From: Cryphonectria parasitica EP155
Lineage: Eukaryota > Ascomycota > Sordariomycetes > Diaporthales > Cryphonectriaceae
Reading direction: 5' to 3'
Assembly (NCBI RefSeq): GCF_011745365.1
Contig: NW_024468913.1
Span: 186,001-250,000, forward strand
Length of the DNA: 64,000 nt
The notes under the pieces were generated by a model. That model was not told where the DNA came from. It was given only the letters and a program-made list of their open reading frames with translations, and made no database searches. This document shows, piece by piece, positions 57,649-64,000 of this stretch. The position numbers and the translations under genes are program-made. Numbering within the stretch: the first letter of the stretch is position 1; each line of letters begins with the position of its first letter.

Positions 57649-58542
57649 CTTGACTTATGTCTTCACAGGCTTGTCGGTTTGTTGCTTCTTCAGGTCGACA
57701 GCGAGGGGGCAGACGCTGTAGTGAAAGTCGACAGCGGAGTAGTTTGAGCTGTTGAGACTATTGGACTTTAACCGTCTCGAGTGCGGAAGGATCACTGCCT
57801 GAGACCCAGCCGGCCTCTTGTTATTATTAATATCACCGAATAATTCAGACGGCATGACGACAATACGGCGATGACTACTCAAAGCGAGCCATTACTATAC
57901 ACAACAACATAAAAACAGTCCTTTCTCACAATGCCCCTCGAGTTCTCAACCTTTTCTCTGGAATTTATTCTCTCCCATCTGCTGCTGCCAGGCGTCACGG
58001 CAACCAATGATGTCAATTTCCCAAAAACTCGCCAGCCACCCAGCTGTGCTTTCGCAAACCGACGGGACGAATCAGGTTTGAGAAACGGTCAACCAGCTCA
58101 TCGCCCCCTTTTGACGCGGCGGCTTGTTGAAAGATGGGTTGATGGCGTTCCTTGTGTGGGGCTTGTACTCTGTGACATCATTTATGATGGCCACTCGATG
58201 TACCGGGGGGGGGGGGACCTACCGGGCCGCTTGCTTGCAGCATTTTAATACTACGAGTGCGTGTTAAAAGGGTTTCTGTCTGACCAAGTGATGATTGTTT
58301 CTGGCAGACGGCACAAGCGACGCTGACGAGGCTATGTGCTGTTTGAGCTCATATGACGCAACAAGTGTAGTTCTGATTGTTGACATTACTGCACATGTAG
58401 CACTGGAGACCGCGTAAGTGAACGACTTTCATCAACATGCTCTCTGTTCAGACTCTACTGCAAACCACAAGAGTTCATTCCTAACCTCGAATCTCAGCGT
58501 GTAATAGAGACAGGTAGAAAGAAACAGATAACCACCCTCAAA
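57649..58542. other. Divergent intergenic region
   Basis: Promoters of the 6PGDH-type gene (-) and TIM-barrel gene (+). It contains a G12 run at 58205-58216. The 105-codon frame at 57931 has no recognisable domain. Confidence 0.5.
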
Positions 58543-59628
58543 ATGCCTTCCCTCCAGGTGACCGCGTCCAGCATCCCCCTCTCCCTGGCCTCCTGCTCGA
58601 TCGGCCTCCCCCGCCACACCCTCCACCAAAAGCTCGAGGCTATCTCCCTCACCGGCTTCCAGGGTATCGAGCTCTCATTTCCAGACCTTCTCGCTCACGC
58701 GCGCGAGCTGCAATCCCTTGGCCAGCTCCCCGCCGGCGATATCCAAGACGACGACTGGCCGACGCTGTGCAAGGCCGCCGAGCACGCTCACCACTTGTGC
58801 GCCACCCATGGCCTGAAGATTCTCGTGCTGCAGCCCTTTGCCAACTTCGAGGGCTGGACAGACTCCAGTGCCCGTGATGCCGTGTTTGCCAGGGCCAAGG
58901 GTTGGGCTGCGATCATGAAGGCAGCGAAAACGGACATGTTGCAGGTTGGGTCAACGGACACGCCGTCACACAAGATCACTTCCTCCAAAGAGACCCTTGC
59001 GGCGGACCTCGCAGCCCTTGCCGACCTGCTCTCCTCCGAGAACCCGACCTTTAAGATCGCCTACGAGAACTGGTGCTGGGCGACCCATGCACCGGGGTGG
59101 CGCGACGTGTGGGATATTGTGCAGCTGGCCGGACGGCCCAACATAGGTCTGTGCCTGGACACATTCCAGTCTGCCGGCGGGGAGTGGGGGGATCCCACGA
59201 CGTCTTCGGGGCGTGTTCAGCGTCAGGGGCTGACGGAGGATGCGCTGACAGCGGGCTGGCTCGACAGCCTCCGCGACTTGGTCAGAGAGGTGCCTCCAGA
59301 GAAGATCTTTTTCCTTCAGATCAGCGACGCGTACAAGGTACAGCCCCCTCTCGCGCCACATCCGGAGCCGAACGACGACAGCGGTCTCAGGCCCAGGGGG
59401 AGGTGGAGCCACGACTATAGGCCGCTGCCGTACGACGGCGGGTATCTGCCCATTGCAGATTTCACACGGGCAGTCCTCGAGACTGGATTCAGGGGATGGT
59501 TGAGCGTAGAGGTGTTTGATGGGAAGTTTGAGGACAAGTATGGCGATGACCTGATGCGGTTCGCCGAGAAGGCGAGAGATAATACGAGGAGGCTAGTAGA
59601 AGAAGCTGCTGGGATGGAAAGTCTGTGA
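58543..59628 (+). CDS. Sugar phosphate isomerase/epimerase-like TIM barrel (AP-endonuclease 2 family)
   Basis: Single exon, 361 aa. It follows the xylose-isomerase-like barrel: ASCSIGLPRHTLHQKLEAISLTGFQGIEL as strands 1-2, KILVLQPFANFEGW, a metal-ligand Glu in IAYENWCW near 178, LCLDTFQSAGGEWGDP with Asp near 205, FLQISDA near 265 and a last Glu in WLSVEVFDGKFED near 330. These are the four metal-ligand positions of the family (Glu, Asp, His/Gln, Glu), with Gln or Asp in the third. The group includes 3-dehydroshikimate dehydratases (quinate/shikimate catabolism) and inosose enzymes; the order of motifs resembles the former best. Substrate not established. No targeting signal. Confidence 0.88.
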   Translation: MPSLQVTASSIPLSLASCSIGLPRHTLHQKLEAISLTGFQGIELSFPDLLAHARELQSLGQLPAGDIQDDDWPTLCKAAEHAHHLCATHGLKILVLQPFANFEGWTDSSARDAVFARAKGWAAIMKAAKTDMLQVGSTDTPSHKITSSKETLAADLAALADLLSSENPTFKIAYENWCWATHAPGWRDVWDIVQLAGRPNIGLCLDTFQSAGGEWGDPTTSSGRVQRQGLTEDALTAGWLDSLRDLVREVPPEKIFFLQISDAYKVQPPLAPHPEPNDDSGLRPRGRWSHDYRPLPYDGGYLPIADFTRAVLETGFRGWLSVEVFDGKFEDKYGDDLMRFAEKARDNTRRLVEEAAGMESL

Positions 59629-60629
59629 CGTGCAGAACAGACCAGGTATGGCATTGTGTTTTGAGCACGCTATTCTTCAGGTCAGATGGTGTCCCCCAGG
59701 AGGTTGTCACAAGACTGCTCAAGCAGAATCGTGGTCCCTCTAGCAACAGGTTGTTCGTGTATGGTTCGCATCAATCGTCTGACTCCCAGATGATCATGGC
59801 TTCCGTCTTGTGGATCGTCGTCATAAGAATGATGGATTGTGAGGACATTGCGCGCTGATTTCTGTAGATTAAAGTAACCCAGGACACGCCGGACTCAACT
59901 GCATCTCAGAATTAGGCAAGCCAGCCTACAACCAGTAAGAGGAAAGGTAGCATCCTGCATAAGTTAGATAATTTTGAATGTGAGATGTTCAGACGAAGTG
60001 TTTACCTGGGCTGATTCTTCACAGTAACAGGTGTTTTGCCTGAAGAGAGTGATCACACTATTCACCTCGTAGTGGGAACGTGGTGAGTGAAGGAAGGCAT
60101 TGCTCATATCCGGTACAACACCCAGCGGGATGAAGCCTCGGGTGGGTGCAAGTTGAGGAAGGAGTGGTAGGTGTCTGGTGTTGAATTGTCGCGGAAGGAA
60201 CACCCTATACATGATGTCATCAAGATGAGAAGAAGACAGGAAGGAAGGAAGGTCAGGCTCAGGCTGGCTAAAGCTATCCAGACAAGGAAGGGCAGGCGCC
60301 TTCGAGGAATGCCTGGGTCAGTAAATCCCCGGCCTTCTTGCACAATCAGCTTTCATCGGAAGACACCTTTAGCACTCATTTTCCCATCTCTTTTCTCCGT
60401 TCATCCCTGCACACCTAGATACACCACCTGTACCGCGACCTTTTCCTTTTTTCCCCCCTATAGCCAGGAATTTGCTTTATGCCTTTCCGGCGTTTTGGCA
60501 TTGATAGTCATCCAGGAAGAGGCTCGTACAGGTCAAAGGGATCGCAGACTGATTGCAAGTCTGCTCTGCGACGGTTTCGTGGCCTTTCTAGACAAGACGT
60601 TTATTTGACACGCTAAACATACATGAAAG
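59629..60629. other. Intergenic between convergent genes
   Basis: No coding content. The overlapping frames at 60171-60608 (+) and 60104-60343 (-) are not supported by motifs or splice sites. Confidence 0.5.
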
Positions 60630-62560
60630 CTACTGGTTGGGAGTCCCAGGAGCTGCAACTTCTAACAGAGCATCAAATTTAGGTGTTCCCAGCCCCGTCA
60701 CAGGATCCCACCCCTGTGTGCAATTCCAGCGAGCGCCAGTTGGTGGAAGTCCGGCACCCCCTCCCCGGCAGCCAGTCGAGTAGCCCGTCGTAATGTCTGT
60801 CAGTGCAGCCGCATTTCTGTACAGGAATGGATTCAAGAAGCCTAGGCCAGGTTTGCCCTGCGCCCTCCTCGCAGCGTTCAACAGGGCCACAACACCAGCA
60901 AACGTCGGACTCGATGCCGAAGTTCCGCTGAGCGACGTAGTACGCCCACTGTCAATCACAACAAACAGCTGGCCCTGTGCCGCTACGTCCGGAATGGCGC
61001 GGCCTGTATCGTTGTACAAGCCCGCGTACGTGTCACCAATAGAGTCGAGGTACTTTGAGACGGCCGCGTCCTGCCACTCTGGCCGTTCATGGTACATGGA
61101 GAAGCCTCCGCTGGAGAAAGGAACCCCTCGCTCTGGAGCGGAGCCCGAGGTGCCCCCCACAGAGGTGACATAGGGACACCCTGCCGGAAAGTTAGGCTGG
61201 AAGAGGGTCGTCGTGTTGTCAACGTTGCTCTTACAGGTGCCTCCAGGACCAGAGTCGCCAGACGAGAAGAGGACGGACACGCCGCGGGCACCAAGCTGCA
61301 TGAACATGTTGCAGACTTTCAGGGCGTAGTCACGCGGTACTGACTGTTCTTCTTCACCGTAGGATGTGGTCAGGGTCTGTGGCAGGGCTGCGTCTGACAG
61401 GTTGAGGATATACGTGAGAAACTCAAGATATGGCTCGTTGGTGCTTGGGTAGCCATTGCTAAGTGATGGCACGAGAGGTCTGCACGGAAACATCAGCGAA
61501 ACGGGCCATTTGAAGACTCCGAGTAGATACACTTCATCGTCTTTTTATTTCATTTTAAACGAACTTACCCTCTGCCACCGGTCAAGTACTCAACAATCGG
61601 GATGGGGCGGCTAATGCCCAGGACATATTGCACGTCCAGGTTTGCCTCGCCTGTGCGTCCGAGTCAGCAACTGGAATTTCTCATCTCATGGCCACCGAAA
61701 CACAACGCCAGAGGAGGCTTACCAGAGCTCAAGCTGCTTGCCTGGTCATTCGTACCGCCATTGATTGTGACCACCGAAAAGTTCTGCCCGATGGCTTCGG
61801 GCACTTGTGTCTTCTCGAACTCGGCGAGGTCTGCGTAGCGGGCAGACTGTTCCAGGTATGAAGCAAACCCTATCAGGTTGCCGCAATTGGCGTCTGCGGT
61901 ATAGTTGATATTGTACTGCGCCCTGAGACAAGCAGGTGTGACGGTGGTGTTGCAAAAGCCAGCCTCAGAGGCTGACGAGGCGTCGTGGTGGACGGGATGT
62001 GCCTTGTTCTCCTCCAGCACCTCCATTTCAAAGATGGTGGACCGCCTGATACCTGGGTGACCAAACCGGGTGGTAGGCTGCACCAGGTCCACATGAAGTG
62101 CCACAAAGTCAGGAACAGAGTATGACAGGGTCCGCAGCTTTGAGCCGCTTGCTTCCGCGTGCTCGTACCAGTGAAAGTCTGCATCCAAAAGCGAGTTGGC
62201 CGTGGAGACGTCAGTGCTGATGGTGATCCAGTCATTGTCGACTGAAGATTCAATTTCGTATCCGGCGAGCCAGGATGTAACCTCCTGGGCAACCTGCGGG
62301 CTGGGGGCAACATAGGAGCGGAGCTCCTCCCGCGACATATGCTTGCCGTAGTCAGGATGGTCGGGGCTTGACATGGCCAGCACTGCCTGCTCCAAGGCGG
62401 CTGCATGCTGCTGCTTGAGGCCGATCTTGAGGGAGAGCTTGTCTGTTGCCAGAGCCGTAGCGCTCTTCCTCCATCCTTCGGGCACCGCGTGCAGTCTGTC
62501 GAAGACCCGTCCCGACACAACGGCCCCCCCAAGAGTGAGCAGGAGAGTGAGAGAATGCAT
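60630..62560 (-). CDS. Secreted sedolisin (S53), tripeptidyl-peptidase type
   Basis: Acid serine protease of the extracellular space. Three exons: 62560-61723, 61650-61569, 61479-60630; 589 aa, all phases matching. A signal peptide ([17 protein letters not shown]) and a pro-kumamolisin activation domain (about 25-170, with [14 protein letters not shown]) precede the mature enzyme. The Glu-Asp pair of the active site is in [10 protein letters not shown] (Glu281, Asp285), the oxyanion Asp in SSGDSGPGG (Asp382), and the nucleophile in SGTSASSP (Ser494). The Ca-binding end [13 protein letters not shown] is present. Six or more Asn sequons support secretion. Family members cut tripeptides from substrates at low pH. 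Fungal sedolisins with this length include TPPs and endopeptidases; motifs alone do not separate them. Confidence 0.95.
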
Positions 62561-63859
62561 TGTAGATTTGCGAAGACGAGGAGAATGGAGAGAAATAAGA
62601 TAAAAAGGAGAGTGATATCCAGGTGTCTCGCCACGCTAACCCCGTGATGTAATGCAGGTGCTCTGCGTTCTAAGGACTGAAATCCAAATTCAGGATGTAT
62701 GGGAAAAGTGAAAACAAACAAAACAAGAAGGTACTGGGCAGCTAAGGTCATGGAAGGTGTATTTATCAACAAACGTGAAAGTACGTACACACTCACTTGA
62801 ATATCTGAGCCTAGTACAAGGACTCATCCTGCCTCCAATCACGCGTAGAGCACATGTTTTCTATTTACTAGGTCCACGCTACACAGGGAGCGCACCCGTG
62901 CAGGGAAAGTGTGGCTGCAGGGGGAAGATGAGGAAAAGCAAAAAACGCATTTTACGACGTGAGGGAGGATTTGCCGAGAGAACGTGCCGTCCGTTGGCTT
63001 CACCCTAAGGTAAAGTCATGTTGTAACACGTAGACGCCCACGGTCAATATCGTTTCTGTTTGCTAGTCACCTTAACCTTGCTTCTTGACACCTGTTTTCA
63101 AACACGGTCAGGCAGTACTGTCATATTAATTTGACTCACTTCTCCCCTGCTGCATTGAAATTACAACTTGGCGCTCTGCCATGGTTACCATCGCGACCTG
63201 ATTGTACCTCATGTCTACTGAGAGACGATCAGGAAAGGGCGGGGCACAAATTAATTTTCTACTGCTTCCTCCTGCAAAAAGACTTCCGCACCAAGGATAG
63301 TCTATGTATGGGAAATTTCCCAAGGTGAGCTACCATCGAAACAGACGAGTGTTGCTTTTCTTCATTCGGTGCGCCACTAAGGCTCAAACGTCCTCTATCG
63401 CTCGTCATTGACCGGGACGGTTGCTTCGGCGTTTTAGGCGGGAGGAAGGCATATAACAAGTACCTTGCTTAGATCCCTGTTCTAGTTCTACAAATCACAG
63501 CAGTAAAATCACCTGTTAAATCGGATCCGTATCACTAGCCAGCCTTGAATACCCTGACTTCTGAATTTCTGACCATGTGAAGATGGACATAAACAGTCGA
63601 GAGTGAAAACCTGAACCTTGAACGCGCCTCCCGAATCATGTCATCACAAAAAAAGAGTCTGTAGTCCTCCAAATCTCTCTCACTGAGCTTCCCGTATGCC
63701 TGAGTGCCTCTCAAACCTCAGTGCCAAGGTAAGCCTTCCTTACTCCGTAAGAAAATCGATCATGCCAATCTCCTCAAAGGACAGGACGCGGCCCCCTCCG
63801 AAGAGACTGAAGTGTTTATTGATCTTCTTAACGGAGGAGCGGGGCTTGCATATCATGGA
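62561..63859. other. Intergenic, promoter side of the sedolisin gene
   Basis: No coding signal of its own. The plus frame at 63704-63916 partly overlaps the doubtful edge exon below. Confidence 0.45.
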
Positions 63860-64000
63860 CTAGTTGAGGGGCTTGGAATAGCCGTTGCGGCCAGAGTAAT
63901 CAGCCGAGACTGGTGAGCCTCGCTTGGGTAAACTGAGCATCGGGCGGGTGAAGCTGCTTCCCTCCATCTCCCTCTCCTCAAGCTGCAAAACCAACCCGTC
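63860..64000 (-). CDS. Possible last exon of a gene cut by the window edge
   Basis: A minus-strand frame runs in from the right edge and ends in TAG at 63862-63860. Near the edge a good 3' splice site (GGTTTTGCAG) is followed by an in-frame stretch beginning LEEREMEGSS and ending SGRNGYSKPLN. Length and lack of homology allow only a weak call. It could equally be non-coding. Confidence 0.25.
   Translation of the reverse strand, partial: DGLVLQLEEREMEGSSFTRPMLSLPKRGSPVSADYSGRNGYSKPLN

Noticed and set aside
63131..63328. Overlapping 65-codon frames on both strands
   Set aside because: Short, no splice partners and no recognisable content.

Overview
The window looks like nuclear DNA of a filamentous ascomycete (Pezizomycotina, most likely Sordariomycetes). 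The genes carry short GT-AG introns of about 55-90 nt and stand singly on both strands in a GC-balanced background. The families are fungal: GT90 glycosyltransferase, sedolisin, UVRAG/Vps38, an Rck2/Srk1-type kinase, TED1/CDC1 phosphoesterase and a Kex2-processed repeat precursor. A diverged direct repeat near the left end differs almost only by transitions, as expected after repeat-induced point mutation (RIP). I see no virus, no intact transposon, no rRNA or tRNA and no CRISPR array.

Layout. 1-2.8 kb: repeat-rich edge with two direct copies of a sequence of roughly 0.8 kb, an AT/GT microsatellite and a doubtful gene. 3.0-9.7 kb: mitochondrial malic enzyme, an unrecognised secreted protein and an F-box/LRR-like protein. 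10.6-19.0 kb: two MFS drug-type transporters around an NAD(P)-binding oxidoreductase and a Ser/Ala-rich membrane protein. 19.2-28.5 kb: UVRAG/Vps38-like protein, a multi-spanning GT90 glycosyltransferase and a convergent six-hairpin glycosidase-like protein. 28.5-31.4 kb: gene-free, AT-richer. 31.4-37.4 kb: a zincin-type metalloprotease without a signal peptide, a SAM methyltransferase and the Rck2/Srk1-type kinase. 37.4-41.8 kb: long gene-free stretch. 41.8-49.7 kb: amidohydrolase, small secreted cysteine protein and a membrane-anchored arylsulfatase with seven introns. 50.6-57.7 kb: membrane SDR, a tandem-repeat Kex2-type peptide precursor, TED1/CDC1 phosphoesterase and a 6-phosphogluconate dehydrogenase-type protein. 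58.5-62.6 kb: a sugar-isomerase-like TIM barrel protein and a secreted sedolisin protease.

How the genes relate. This is mostly an ordinary chromosome-arm assortment, not a biosynthetic cluster: there is no PKS, NRPS or terpene synthase. Two metabolic housekeeping genes (malic enzyme, 6PGDH-type) and three signalling/trafficking genes (kinase, UVRAG/Vps38, TED1) are mixed with secreted or surface functions. The most unusual gene is the repeat precursor at 51935-52687. It should release five nearly identical acidic, Ala-rich peptides of 32-34 residues after Lys-Arg cleavage, and it resembles no described pheromone or dikaritin core that I know.

Exon boundaries were derived by hand from splice consensus and reading-frame continuity. 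Family assignments come from motif recognition; no database search was run.
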